Source: Cylicocyclus nassatus (Eukaryota; Nematoda; Chromadorea; Rhabditida; Strongylidae). Taken from it: a stretch of DNA of 64,000 nt. The stretch covers positions 58,201,823 to 58,265,822 of the forward strand of contig CATQJL010000112.1 in NCBI GenBank assembly GCA_958299035.1, given 5' to 3'. The translations under genes and the position numbers were made by a program. Position 1 is the first letter of the stretch; each line of letters begins with the position of its first letter. Positions 44,732-56,459 of the stretch are shown piece by piece. The notes under the pieces were generated by a model. That model had not been told where the DNA came from. It was given only the letters and a program-made list of their open reading frames with translations, and did no database searches.

Positions 44732-45460
44732 ATGAACAGTTCAGACAGAAGAACTCGTTCTCATTCTCGAATCTCTCATAAACAACCTAAAAAGGACAAA
44801 AAACATCTAGAATTTTTACTATACGATCGTGCTGTCTCTGAACCACCAGTAATTCATAGAACTCGCTCTCATTCTTTAATAGCCACATCTCCAGTCTCAT
44901 ATTCTCCCCCTCGACAAAAACATCTCAACTTCGATTTAAGACTTAAAAGCCCTTCTGAAACCAAAACAGGAACAATAGGGGTGATTTTAAGCAAACTTTC
45001 TAATCCTCAAGCAACTCAGCCTAGAGAACGTGAAATACTTGAGGAACCCATAGAAATAGATCCACATCCTGAAATGCAATCCAGTCAATTGGTAGACCGT
45101 CTAGATGACGTTTTTGACAAACTGTGCCTCTCCTCATACTCAACTAAGCTTCCAACCTTTTCTGGTGAACAAGGTGGACAAGGCTTAATGAACTTTATAC
45201 AGCAATTCGTTGAAATTAGTGACATCATGGGTTTAACCCCACAAAAGAGAGCACGCTTACTACCCGCTCACTTAAAAGGCACTGCAAAAGCCGTTTTTGA
45301 CAATTTTCCAAAATTCAAAAAGGAAAATTGGCAGTTAGCCGTTAATGAACTTGGTAAACATTTCTCCACTGATCATTTTTTGGATATGGCTCGCGAAAAA
45401 CTCATGGAAATGAAAATGAAACCTGGCGAATCGCCAACACTGTTACTTCTGAGTGAGTAA
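44732..45460 (+). pseudogene. Ty3/gypsy gag, 3'-truncated
   Basis: Starts MNSSDRRTRSHSRISH with a basic, Ser-rich N-terminus. The capsid-like part begins near residue 139 (KLPTFSGEQGGQGLMNFIQQ) and contains LLPAHLKGTAKAVFDNFPKF and FLDMAREKLMEMKMKPGES, typical of the retrotransposon gag family. The retrotransposon sequence ends near 45450; the last residues and the stop come from the mariner-like DNA. The nucleocapsid zinc knuckle is missing. Confidence 0.8.
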
Positions 45461-45735
45461 ACGTAATCAAAAAGCCGCGGTTTTTTTAAACAATCAATTA
45501 TAACGAATTTGGAAAACGTCATCCATGTAATCTAAAATGTGTACAATGTAGTCAAAGATTTGCTCTACATAACAGTTACTAGCGCTCTTTGAAAACATCA
45601 GTACAAAAATTTTCAAATTTTAGGAAAGATTTGGTGTTACTGCTGAGCTGCTCAAAAAGTCATGGCGATAACAATGGTACCTAAGCCGCCCATTAATTGG
45701 TGTTCCGTGAATTTTAGTGAGCGATGAAAAAACGG
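45451..45735. mobile_element. mariner-like element, right part
   Basis: Resumes the match to the array spacers at GAGTAAACGTAATCAAAAAG (spacer: GGCAAACGTGATCGAAAAAC) and runs to GTGAGCGATGAAAAAACGGG. The last part of the terminus, including CCTAA, is lost. The GC-rich nested segment seen in the array spacers is absent here, so that insertion is specific to the array lineage. Confidence 0.6.
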
Positions 45736-45993
45736 GCGTACACATAAACATAGACACTAGAAAACTGCCTGTATTTTGTTCATCTTTATGATTTTTATTC
45801 AGTCACTTCCTGTATTTCTATCAATGTATATATACATATATTTCCGCACAAAAAGCTTTATAAACCTTTTGGATTTCCTATAAAATCCCGGGAACAACAT
45901 GAATGAGTTTTCAGTTGTTAATAATGAAATTCTGCCAGTCCACCACATTCCGTTATGTGAGCTATGACGGACTAGTGCAAGAGATTGACTTAC

Positions 45994-46185
45994 ACGGATA
46001 ACTTGGATTATCAGTTTGGAGAAGGGCGCTCGCACTCCACCCAGTGCGACAGCGGTGAAGGCATGGCCAGATTGTCTTCCCATTTGACTTTCACGGTGAA
46101 TCCATAGGGTATCGAAGTTCTGGGTAGGGCTGACAAGATGTTCCGAGTAATCTATTTGTGATCTACTTGCAGCAAGTGTTTCTTG
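45994..46185 (-). CDS. well supported internal exon, unknown gene
   Basis: Acceptor TTCAATTGCAG precedes 46185 and donor GTAAGT follows 45994. The 192 nt between are open in phase 0 at both ends (64 codons, QETLAASRSQIDYSEHLVSP...AFTAVALGGVRAPFSKLIIQ). GC content rises clearly over the neighbours, as for a real exon. I do not recognise the family. Partner exons might lie to the right on the same strand; a palindromic mariner-like element at 46713-47499 would then sit in an intron. Confidence 0.5.
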
Positions 46186-46712
46186 CTGCAATTGAATAAC
46201 GTTTCGAAGAAAAACGAGAATTTATCATTATTAAAACCGACTCGATAATTTGGGGGGGGGGGGGAGTCAGGATTCCTTCCCTTATTCTCGATTTATTTTT
46301 TATTCATATGGCTGTTATATGTTTGCTCGTTTTTTCTTCTATTTTTTTTCTTTTCTGGTGCACATCTATCAAAAAATAATGTAAACAAGTAAGTGCTTTG
46401 ATTATTATTGCATGAATGTAATACTGTACAAGAACGTATGGAGCAGCAGTGAACTGCATTCAAAAATGCTTCAAATAGTCAAAGTAAAACTGAAATTAGG
46501 AAGCACCTACTGATCAAACTTCTGAATTCCTGTCATTAGCACTAGGAGGTAGGTATCTACTACTCATGTGGCTGTATGCTAGAAAGAACGTAAAGAATTC
46601 GTAACATACGTTTTACATTACTCTGACAAAAATTCGAATCCAATATTACGATATTTTGCAGTAAGTTTACAGATGCCAAATTATTTCAAAGCCAAACAGC
46701 AGTTGAAAACTA
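46186..46712. other. no recognised feature
   Basis: AT-rich sequence with a run of G near 46250; could be intron of the gene with the exon at 45994-46185. Confidence 0.3.
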
Positions 46713-47499
46713 TCAGGTTGCCCTTGAGTTTTGTCCGCTTTGATTTGCACCGCAATAAGTCATGCACTTTTCAAATTTAAATAGGTTTTAAAGCATCATT
46801 CGATAGGACAAAGCAGTTCTTAAACAAGGTTTTTTTATTTTGCGCCAACTTTGATCCACCTGGAGTTTGAAGCTAAAAACTAAAGCGATCAGTTTTCTAC
46901 GGTTCGAGGAAAAATGATGTCTGTAAAAAATAATCCTACAATCTTCGTAACCTGCTCAAGTATACACTTTCTACGTCATTCATAAATAAGTTGCTGCATT
47001 TTCTTGTCAGTCAGAAAACAGAGAAAAGGAAACTTTTATGCTTACCAAAGTAATCACCTGCTATTCCCACTTGAAAGCTACCAAGAATAGCTTTCTCTAC
47101 TCATTGTCTCACATTGAAGTACATATTTCCGGTGAGCTAGAGCTTTGGGGAAGCTGAAAGTTTACGTCATACTTCTATAGGTCTGTAGTATACAAACACT
47201 TGTGTGGGAACAGCCGAGGATTGCCTTGGCAAAAGCACAAAAGATTTCGTTTGACTGTAACCGAGAAAAAATACAGCAATGGTGTATGTAAATGTTTGAT
47301 ATGGAAAGCTTATACGTGAGCAGGTTAGGAATTTTGTATTATTTTTTCGTAGAATTAATTTTGGACTTTTTTTCGATTTTCCGAGCAATGAATTATTTTG
47401 GTTTTTGATTTCAAAATCAAGATGGATCAAAGCTGGTGATGAGAGATGCATGACTTACTGCGTGAAATTCAAATAAAGCGAACTTGTAAGACAACCTGA
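46713..47499. mobile_element. palindromic mariner-like MITE, member 3
   Basis: TCAGGTTGCCCTTGAGTTTT at the left and the inverse near AACTTGTAAGACAACCTGA at the right, with TA on both sides (46711-46712, 47500-47501). The interior has CATTCGATAGGACAAAGC and GGAACAGCCGAGGA, the family blocks. 787 bp, no transposase. Confidence 0.7.
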
Positions 47500-47557
47500 T
47501 ATATTCATTTGTAAGGTACTACTTACATGCAGGAAAACTTCCAAGAAACAGAAAAAT

Positions 47558-47605
47558 TTTAATGAGTAGTATCGCAGAATCGCGATACTACTCATTAAAA
47601 TTATT
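47558..47605. repeat. 48-nt perfect hairpin
   Basis: AATTTTAATGAGTAGTATCGC (21 nt as AATTTTAATGAGTAGTATCG plus C) is followed by six bases and then its exact inverse. It may be a tiny MITE or a structured transcript; a miRNA-type precursor would normally be longer. Confidence 0.6.
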
Positions 47606-47741
47606 TTGTATTCTGATCGCAAGTCATCAGAACATGAAATAATGCGCAGCTGCGCAACTCGCAGCTACGCGAAGACACAGCTGCAAAGTTAACATGTGTG
47701 CGGTTGGAGGGCCGGCTTTGCTAACTTCACTTCCATCCAGA

Positions 47742-47902
47742 CAGCGATCGCGACTCGCCTCGTCAGAAGTATCATCTTCCCGTTATCGTCAAGTAACCTC
47801 ATCATCACATATCTTCTCCTCATTTATTTGTACTGTGTTATCCGTAAAGAAGTCGTGGTCAAGAACAACGGCAAGTGGTCAGATCTAACACAAGTAGCTT
47901 AG
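47742..47902 (+). CDS. possible terminal exon with a membrane segment
   Basis: TTCACTTCCATCCAG could be an acceptor. The frame that follows (TAIATRLVRSIIFPLSSSNL, then IITYLLLIYLYCVIRKEVVV) ends KWSDLTQVA and TAG. A hydrophobic stretch of about 20 residues is followed by basic residues. GC content is somewhat raised. No family recognised, and no upstream exon found. Confidence 0.25.
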
Positions 47903-48057
47903 AGTAATTCAATCTACCAAAATCGCAGCAACTGTTCATCTTCTTCCATTATTCAAACAAAGCAAAAGTGTGCTACAATACAATATATGACTAGTAGGAT
48001 TGTACCGAGAATTTTTCGGATAAGGAAATAGAAAGTTGGAATGTCGTGTATAAACTC

Positions 48058-48312
48058 TTATGGTGAATGCAACTCGAACGGAAGAGTGGAATAGCAACTA
48101 CTGCTAATGACATAGTACACTTCTGGCCATCCGTACGAGTAAAGAAAAAAGTCCCGTGCTTCAGACAGATTTTTTGGCAGATTCTCCACACTCGCCATAT
48201 TGGTATGAAAAAGTTATTGACCTGCACCCAAAGGTTTGAGATTAGATGGTTCATAGATCGCTCCAGAAGGTGCATTAGCATCAAGCAAAACATAGTCGGA
48301 AAACAAGCTCGA
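48058..48312 (-). CDS. possible exons of an unrecognised minus-strand gene
   Basis: Two neighbouring frames read like protein. One is SLFSDYVLLDANAPSGAIYE...LKPLGA, followed by a GTCAAT donor at 48221. The other (48198-48058) is MASVENLPKNLSEARDFFLY...YYVISSSCYSTLPFELHSP and TAA. The joining intron would be very short and the phase is unclear. They could belong to the same gene as the exon at 45994-46185. Weak evidence. Confidence 0.22.
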
Positions 48313-48364
48313 TGGAGATTACGATTACATGTTACCAGTTGTGTTCGTCAGTAGCTATTTTTTT

Positions 48365-48860
48365 TTGAAAAAGAAAAATAAGATTTTGTGATTGCTGCCG
48401 GCGTGCCAGTGGACCTCCTGTCTTTGTAACAAATTTAGAAGCTATAGAAGCGCAGCAAGGTTATTTTCTATCCACCTGTCTTTTATATGAGTACTGTTCA
48501 AATTTGATTGATGAAACATTTTCTATGCTTCTTAGACTTTCTACCGTCCATTATCAAAAGCTTTTTAGGTGCTACTCAAAACGACACAGTTTTTCGCTGC
48601 CAAAAAGCCGTGAAATCTCATAATTCTAAGAGGGCTTGCTTACATCCAAGCATTCTTTGTAAAACCTTTGCTCAATTTACTATCTTATCTCTTTCCTAAA
48701 TCTTGACTGACTTCATTGTCAATTGCAGGAGTAAATCAAGATTCACGAAGTGAAGATTCTTCAACTACTTCCCACGAAAGCTTTGGTCGTGTCAGGCCCT
48801 TCCAAACATTTTCTGAGAAACTACACATCCAGTTATACGCGTGCAACCACAGCTTAGAGT
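48365..48860 (+). CDS. possible exons of an unrecognised plus-strand gene
   Basis: An open frame of about 85 codons (RFCDCCRRASGPPVFVTNLE...) ends near 48622. Farther on, CATTGTCAATTGCAG at 48714-48728 is a good acceptor followed by VNQDSRSEDSSTTSHESFGR...LECT and TAG near 48860. In AT-rich DNA such frames can arise by chance, and I cannot link the two pieces in phase. Confidence 0.2.
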
Positions 48861-50027
48861 GCACTTAGCAACAATAGCAATGTCCATTCGGCTCCATTCA
48901 AGCAGATACTGTTTGTGACCAAACATCAGAAATATTTTGGCCCTTTTATAAGTTGAATGTAGAATTTGAGTAGCCTGTATATATGATGTCCCTACGACAG
49001 CGCCGCTTTTTGGCTTAGGCTTAAGGAGAATAATAGCAAAAGAGAGCTTTCAATATCTTGAATCCAAACACTTTGGGGTAGTGCTATTTAAATTATCTGC
49101 ATAGATGACTTGTTTTTACTTGTAAGTAACTAAAGTGGTTTTCTAACTAATACCAAGGGTATGCACTTGCTAAAATCTAAAGAATACCAGAAAATATCCT
49201 GTACACGCATATGAGAAGATGTAGCTCTCATATGAGAAGGTGTAGCTCTATTTTTAGGATTTTCATCTTACAGCTCGTCAACGGGGCAGCTTGTTTGCAG
49301 ACACCACTATGTATTTTCATTCGATGCAACGAATACTGCGCCAGGCAGTTGTCATTCTCAGATGAGAACTGGGAGGCATGCCTTTTTGTTTACTGGCGAC
49401 AAATGTCCCATAACCTTCAAGTGTATCCTTTGTAGCGAAATGAGTGGTACGCGCATATCGGGAAGTCTGGCAAGAAAAATCTGAAGAACGTCCTGAGAAT
49501 TTTGGAAAGTTATTGCCTACTAGTGACAAGCCCCGTTCTGTGGAAACTGTTCACATCCTATAACTGCTCAAGCAGGGTTACTAAGGGTTTCCGTACTGGA
49601 GGGGGGAGGGAGGGAATTATTTCCTGACGAAGGTGCGCGGCGTCATCCACGCACACCGAAAAAATTTTTGTATGCTTCCTGGAAATTTTGCAGGCCTATA
49701 ATAAACGCCTTCGAAAAAAAAATTTTTACAAGGTTATTTTTGAAAATTTTGAAAATTACACTATTTATTTATAATTCTAAACAAGTCGCTTGCACATTTT
49801 TATGACTAATATAAGTAACTGTTAAAAGATTTCGCGCATCACCTTTTTAAGGGTGTTTGACAAAAGGTGCTATCTTACCATGTGCAACGAATAATCAAAT
49901 ATCAGTAAGCTTTATCCGACCTTATTGGTCCTGGATGCCGTACATAGTGGCAACCAGGACTTAAAGCTGTGCTACTCTTGAGTGCGGATGATGATGATGA
50001 GGATCTTACAGACTATATTGGGAGAGG
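48861..50027. other. no recognised gene
   Basis: AT-rich sequence. A G-rich stretch lies near 49600 and a short direct repeat (CATATGAGAAG twice) near 49209-49240. Nothing else supported. Confidence 0.35.
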
Positions 50028-50260
50028 CAGAGGGCAAAGCTCAGCACAGGTGGCTTATAAGCAAGCTGAATATCGTTTTCGGGACAAAAAGCAAAGGGGA
50101 TATCGTTTTTGTAGTTCTGAAATAGGTTTATTTAATCGGCGTTTCGTTTTTTCAGTCGATCCGAATATTTCGGACAAGGTTAAAGAACTTCGTAAAATTT
50201 TGCGAAATTCAGAAGGACTTCGTTTTATGCGTTTTCGGAAATCACCTCGTACCAGCCCTG
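50028..50260. mobile_element. CAGGG-type TIR element, second member
   Basis: The interior (GATATCGTTTTCGGGACAAA and onward) is the reverse complement of the interior of 7026-7399. The ends CTCAGCACAGGTGGCT and CCTCGTACCAGCCCTG correspond to the inverted ends there. It lacks the Tourist-like insertion. The 108-codon frame over it is a by-product. Confidence 0.5.
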
Positions 50261-50389
50261 GCAGAGGGAGTAGAAGGAAACTAGCATCTTTTTGAATATT
50301 TGCCAAATTTACTGCAATCCTGGAATGTTTCTATCTCTCATTCTTTCCTTCCATAAACATTGGCTATCACCTTTGACCACCGTTAATAC

Positions 50390-52990
50390 CAGTAGTGCGC
50401 ATCAATTACTCTTTTTCATTCTTTAACGAGCGGTGTGCGTGTGCTCATCGCCGTACTACGTAATTACGAGGTAGGATTTACATCATGTCAAGGTTCCGCG
50501 GAGTCGGTGGTTTGCATTTCGCTCATTAATCCTTTAGATAGCTGCTCTATCAAGGTGCAAAGGAAAGGGCGATTTTTAGGTAAAAGCCAGTTGTGAGCTA
50601 TAGAACTCAAAAGCCCGGGGATGAGATGGGCTTCAGCCAAGTGGAACATATTGCCGGACCTCAATCCTCTTGTGCAGTAATGCATGAGCATTCAAGACCT
50701 CCGTAATTGCTTTCTTTCTCTCGGGAAGTTGCAGCTATTATGAATCCTAATGGATTGGGGAGATTATTACATAGTCTTTTTCTCAGTCTCCTTTAGTTAC
50801 TTGGCTCAAGAGATTTTCCTACATTTCCGTACCTAATACATCTCACTCAGAATTTACGAACAGGCGATAGCATTACGAATTACCGTCAGTTTGGGATTTA
50901 CAGAGGTCATCGAGTCCGATTGTTATACCAGCCCTCACACGTATTCTACGCATTCGCTTAGTGATCATAAAATTTTAAACTTCATTCCTGTTCGATCGAA
51001 TTTCACTCTTTTCAAATCTTACGGCTTCTGTGACGCCTTTCCTTGAAGGAGCTAGAGGCGGCGCCATTTTATTCATTCAGTTTGCAATCTGATTGAATTT
51101 TGAAACTCAGCAACACTGTTTCGACTGGAAGTCCACCTTCGCATTTGGGAACAAAGTACTTATGTACATATGCGCTGAGTATACATGTGTCTCCTCTACC
51201 CACCAAGCTTAAGGTTTGTTAACGGCTGGCTCCTCTTGACGGGAGCTGGCTCTGCTGCGCTCTGTCCATTTACTCTGAATTCCCCCTCCCCTCTCTTGCA
51301 TTTATTGGCTTGAATTGAAACGATGTATTGAGATTGCAGTTCTGTCTTGTGCATGACAAACCAACATATAAAGTAATCAACGCTAAAGATATCTTAACAT
51401 GGCAGCACCTCTAACATATATTTCAGAGCACTTTCTCAGCAAAGACTTACAAGGCAGTACAAAAAATCCAATGGCACGCCAATGGAAGTTCCAGTCTCGA
51501 AAAGCATTATATTTCACAACGTTAATTGACAACGTTAATCGGAAGCTGCTATGTGCGTTATAATTTTCCTTCATCGTCTCTTTTTGTTCGTCTCCTAAGT
51601 TTAGCATTTCCTATGGTTCCAAACGCATCTACTTCGGCCGATCGCTGTCTGCCGCGTTATTGAATTTACACGTTGAAATGACACTTACGCACATTCATAA
51701 ACGGAGAGCCTTCCTTTCTTTATACTACTACTGCAATAATATTTTGGGCATTCGAAAATATGCTTGCATCTAAAACGTCAGGCTAAGACTGCACTTCCGC
51801 TCAAATGTGGAATCTGACTTCTGAGGCTGAATCTTGAGACAAACGAGAAGTTAAATGGCGAAGTCAAAAATCTTAACGGCATGGTGGAGCTAAATGCTCA
51901 CTAAATATGTGAGCCAGTAAAGTTGCAGCTGGCTTAGCTTGGTTCTAAAAGTGCTGGCAACATTCCAGAAATGTCAATTACTCCTGTTAATCTGTTAAAT
52001 TTTTGTGAGTTCAGCAGCTTTTTGTCCACCAAAACAATTTTTCTTCCCTCGTATTCAATGCTTTCGCACTAAAGTTATCTGGCTCTTCCTTATTGTGTAT
52101 TTCTCTTCATCCCATATGAGGCTCTGAGATCTCTGGTCACAATCAAGGATCGTGCCTTATAGATAATGATGCGAGCTTGACGTCGTGAGAGCTTCCCATT
52201 CGTAGCCTATTCGTGAGATAAAACTGTATAAAAGTATATCGTTGTAATGGTAGGGTCGATTGCCACAGTTTTGCGCCATCTTATACTCAAAGTTTTGGTT
52301 CGCATCTTAGCGTTTACCAGTTCATTTACCAAAAAAAGAACTTTACACCAGAGTGGACATGGAACTTCTTGATGAGTCACATTTGGGCCTCGCTCCAAAA
52401 AAGGTGATTTTTGTACATTTACTTTTTGATTTTTTACGTTCTCTTGCACTTCACATTTGCTTGCACACCAAAAAACACGCTTGTTTTTGCGAGCTTCTTT
52501 AGCAGTGCATTCCTAGCTCGGTGTTAGTTCGAATGCAGCTAAGCCTTTCCTCGGCAACACTTAGGCCGCGGCCAATTTCACTTCTAAATCAAAACGATAT
52601 ACTACACGCAAATTCGCTTTCACTTCAGTGCAAAGTTGCATCTCCATACCAATCTTCTAATCTTCTACACCAACTACTCCAATAAGAGGCGAAACGTTTT
52701 CCAGAAAAGGCATCTCTGGATTGATCATACAGTGAGAATGAGTTTATCTTGATGCTTCTCTTGCTGCCTGGTAACTGATCACTGCGGGAAAGCAGAGCCA
52801 CATTCAAAGCACAATCTTTTATATGTCCCATTGTCAGCAAGTCATGGCCCGTAAATTCGGAATGTTTGACATTGCTGAGCCTCGAGTCAAAAAACCTATT
52901 ATAATTGCGAACGACCAGAATTACATAGAATTTTACCCGTTTGGCGCCACTAATGTTTCCGTAGATTGGTCCAAATACGTAGCAAAAAAA
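50390..52990. repeat. diverged tandem block A
   Basis: Shares anchors in the same order with blocks B to D: ACGAGCGGTGTGCG near 50427, TGCTGCGCTCTGTCCATT near 51254, GCAGCTAAGCC near 52535, and TTGGCGCCA near 52941. Similarity between anchors is patchy. No convincing conserved coding frame runs through all copies. Confidence 0.5.
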
Positions 52991-53067
52991 ACTGCATTTC
53001 TAGAAAGCAGAATCGCTATATAATCACGAGAGTCAGTGTTGTGAAGTTTGGTAGGGTGAGCTAGGTA

Positions 53068-54014
53068 TTAGGTTGTCCGGAAATTAATGTCCGTTTTGAA
53101 TTTCAACCGCAATAAGTCATACACTTCTCATCTCTAGATAGTAAGCAAAGTACCATTCGATAGAGCAAAGCGAACTCTACAATGTAGCAATCTTGCTTAA
53201 GCGACAGCTCTAATCTATCTCGAGTTGCAAGCCAAAATCTAAAAGATTCAACTGCCCAAAAAATCGAGAAAAATCGTAACTATTCATAAAAATCCTATAA
53301 AAATTCTAACTTGCACATGTAAGCACTGTCTACACAAGACATCTATACACACCGTTGCCGTATTTTTTCCTTTGTTAGAAATCAAAAAAACGGAAATTCT
53401 CGTGCATTTGCCAAAGTGATGCTGTGCTGTCCCCAAATAGGTGATTGTATACTACAACTTGTAGAAGTAAAAACGTAAACTATCAGCTCTGTGCAAGCTT
53501 CAGTTCTCGAGAAATATCGAACATAGCTTTCTCAAGTCAAGGGGTCCAAACTGAAATTCAGATTTCTCGAACTGAACTGTAGCTTATAGAGAGCTGAAAA
53601 TTCACATCTGTACTTCGACAGGTTTGTAGTATACAACCACTTATGCGGGGACAGCACAGCATCACTTTGGTAAATACACGAGGATTTCCGTTTTCTTGAT
53701 TTCTAACTCAGGAAATTACGGCAACGGCGTATGTAGATGTCTTGTGTAGACAGTGTTTACGTGGGCAAGTTAGTATTTTTGTAGGATTTTTATGAGCAAA
53801 GTTACGATTTTTCTCGATTTTTTGGGCAGTTGAATCTTTTTAGATTTTGGCTTGCAACTCGAGATAGATCAGAGCTGTCGTTAAAGCAAGATTGCCACAT
53901 TGTAGAGCTTGCTTTGCTCTATCGAATGGTACTTTGCATATTATCTAGAAATGAGAAGTGTATGACTTATTGCGGTTGCAATTCAAAACGGACATTAATT
54001 TCCGGACAACCTAA
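53068..54014. mobile_element. palindromic mariner-like MITE, member 4
   Basis: TTAGGTTGTCCGGAAATTAA at the left, with exact inverse at the right end; TA on both sides (53066-53067, 54015-54016). The 947 bp form one imperfect palindrome with arms of about 470 bp. Both arms show the GCTTTGCTCTATCGAATG block (direct or inverse). It interrupts the tandem block series between A and B. Confidence 0.8.
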
Positions 54015-54709
54015 TACTATAGCAAACCATGCTGATGCACGAAGAGCGTCCTAAAATCAGCCTAATAAATAAGAACCTAATAGTTGAGAAGACAAAAAAT
54101 TTCTTTCCTCTACCAGGGTGGATTAATAGCTTGAAGGTTTTAAACCCACAAACATGAACGCTACTTCGTAATGATCTACGTTCTCTCACTTCATTTCGTC
54201 CGAAAGTAGTTGGTTTTGCTTGATTAAGGCAGTTTCTATTTGCTTGTTTACTCTCTTTATTTCGAGACACATGCAGCTGCTAAAGTCGATTCATTTGCTC
54301 TCCACTTTCAAATTTCTTCCTCTTTCAAAACAAACGTTCGGTTTTTGGCTATCTCGGGAGCTTAGAATGTGATAAGCGAGTTTCTTAACTTGCTTCTTAT
54401 CCACAAAACATTGCAATGCCGCAATACACGCCTTAGGTCTGTGGTCTTAGATTAACATTTCATATACTAATCTCTTTGGAAATATATCGAATAGTTGTGG
54501 TTATATTAATAAATTAGAGTATGAGTATCTCATTAATTGTCTTGTATGACATGCAGAAATCAGCTGGGCTTAGAATGAGAACGCATTAAAGCAACTGGAG
54601 ACCTTTACTGCTTACTTTAAATCTTCCAAACTGTGCAAATTTTTGCTCTTTCTTTCTGTTTATGGATCCCTCGCATCCAAAAGGCTGTTTTCACATCCGA
54701 GGCCTCAAA

Positions 54710-55935
54710 ACGAGCGGTGCGCACCAATCATTCTTTTTCAATCCCTAATGAGCGGTGTGCACATGCTCATTTCCGTACCAGTAACTAGGAGGTAAGATCA
54801 TGTCAAGGCTCTACGAGAGTAGATGTTGCGCTCATTTTTCTGATTAGCCCCGGAAGTAGCAAACATCAATGGACAATTCATAGCAAAAGTTCCATGTTTT
54901 TTGATAAAAATTCTGGTAGAGCCAGATCCTAAAAGTATTTAGTTTGCTTTGTTTATCAAATTTCCGCTTGATACTGCACAAAGTTGAACATTTACTTTTT
55001 ATATTAGCAATTTTCTATCTGTTTTTACGATGTAATACAAAACGAGAGACAAGAAATTAGCGTAAGCGTTAGGAGATCTCCAGCTAATCTCTGTTATGCG
55101 CGGATTATCGATGCATTCCTAATCAGATATGTATGTGTGCATCAACTTTTTATTATATAGAAGATTCGAGAAGAGTTTCATTTATGCAGTATGATAGATA
55201 ATGTGGCTGTCAATCTTGGAGAATTCCCATTCGTGGCTTCTAGCAACTAGAAGATCAAAATTCTTATGAAAGTATAGAAAATTTATGATGACAGGATTCA
55301 TAGAGTCAGTTCCACTCTTCAAAAAGTTTTGCTCGTCTGGTAAATTTTGCAGATCGAAGCGTTTTATGCATTTTGCATTTGCATGTTGAAGTCCTCCAGT
55401 TTTTGCTAACTTCATTAGCGAGGAATTATTAGCTTTCCGTTACTTCGTATGCAGCTAAGCCCCTCTCTACAACACGATTAAGCCGCGGCCAATTTCACCT
55501 CCATTCCAAAATGTTTCACTACACGAAAATTTGTTTTCGTTGTAGTGCAGTGTTGCATCTTCCTGCCTGTCTATCTCCAGTTATAGCTATGCTTATGTTA
55601 GGAATGGGGAAGGAAGACGAGGGGAATAGGTGCCAGTACGTGCATTATTGTCTTGCGCATCCCTGGATACAGTGGTTCTCAACCTCTTTGTTTCATCGCT
55701 GTCAGGAATGCAAACTAATTTTCAATGCTTGATTTGCCACAATTAGTAGGTTTGTTCCATAAATACGACCTCCTACTTTGTGATTCATGGACAGAGCAAA
55801 GAAACTGTTCATGGATCCGACAGCCATTATTACAAAAAACACGTCATCCGCTTGGCGCCATCAATGTTTACATGAAAATTCGTTTGATTGTGCAGCAAAA
55901 AAACTGTAACTTTTCTACATTAGCAGGATTGTGAT
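54710..55935. repeat. diverged tandem block B (internally deleted)
   Basis: Carries GAGCGGTGCGCACCAATCA near 54711, GCAGCTAAGCCCCTCTC near 55451 and TTGGCGCCATCAATGTTT near 55855, but lacks the middle anchor TGCTGCG...TCCATT, so about 1.5 kb is missing relative to block C. The minus-strand frame around QHANAKC (55182-55415) has a decayed counterpart in block C. Confidence 0.5.
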
Positions 55936-56459
55936 GCGATACATGGGGTAGAATATAAGTAGAGTCAGAAATTTAGCGTGTGTTTTCGGGCAGGATTGTT
56001 AACCCGTGCGAAATACACTACATAATTATTTGTCACAAATATATAACATCATCCAAAGAAGAACAAATTACAGCAATAATTCTGTGAAGCCATAAGAAAC
56101 GTTTATAATTCAAAATTATAATTCAAACGTTATTTGAAGTAGATCGACTAAATCTTATTACCAGGGACGTTCTAGAAACCGAGATTTTTTGTGTTGCTTT
56201 CTTGTTAAGCAACCGTATTTAGAGTTAGAATATTCAAATCGATTGAACAGTGATTTAGGTTCTGACATGGAATATATCCACGAATGCTGGTGATCTATGT
56301 TCTTTCGCGCTTGTTTCGGCCGAAAATGATCAGACTCGCTTAATTAAAGCGTTGGCTGTCCGCATGTTTACTTTTTCTTGAGACTGAGCCACTCAAGGAA
56401 CTAAGCCAAAATCAACAATTTTAGGAAAATCCTCTTAACTTTTCCTCGCCTGTGTCTAT

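Larger units (their letters stand above)
37660..45450. mobile_element. rearranged Ty3/gypsy LTR retrotransposon
   Basis: Left to right: LTR (minus), 3' region, pol (minus), LTR (plus), primer site, leader, gag (plus, cut short). The two LTRs are inverted copies of each other. The plus LTR abuts the protease coding end of pol directly, and gag stops where the split mariner-like element resumes. The nucleocapsid part of gag and the start of protease are missing. I see no target duplication across the outer ends. One inversion of the 5' half with a deletion at the gag/protease border would explain the order. Confidence 0.8.

Noticed and set aside
53830..54054. plus-strand 74-codon frame at the end of the palindromic element
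   Set aside because: It lies in the right arm and terminus of the mariner-like MITE and is explained by that repeat.
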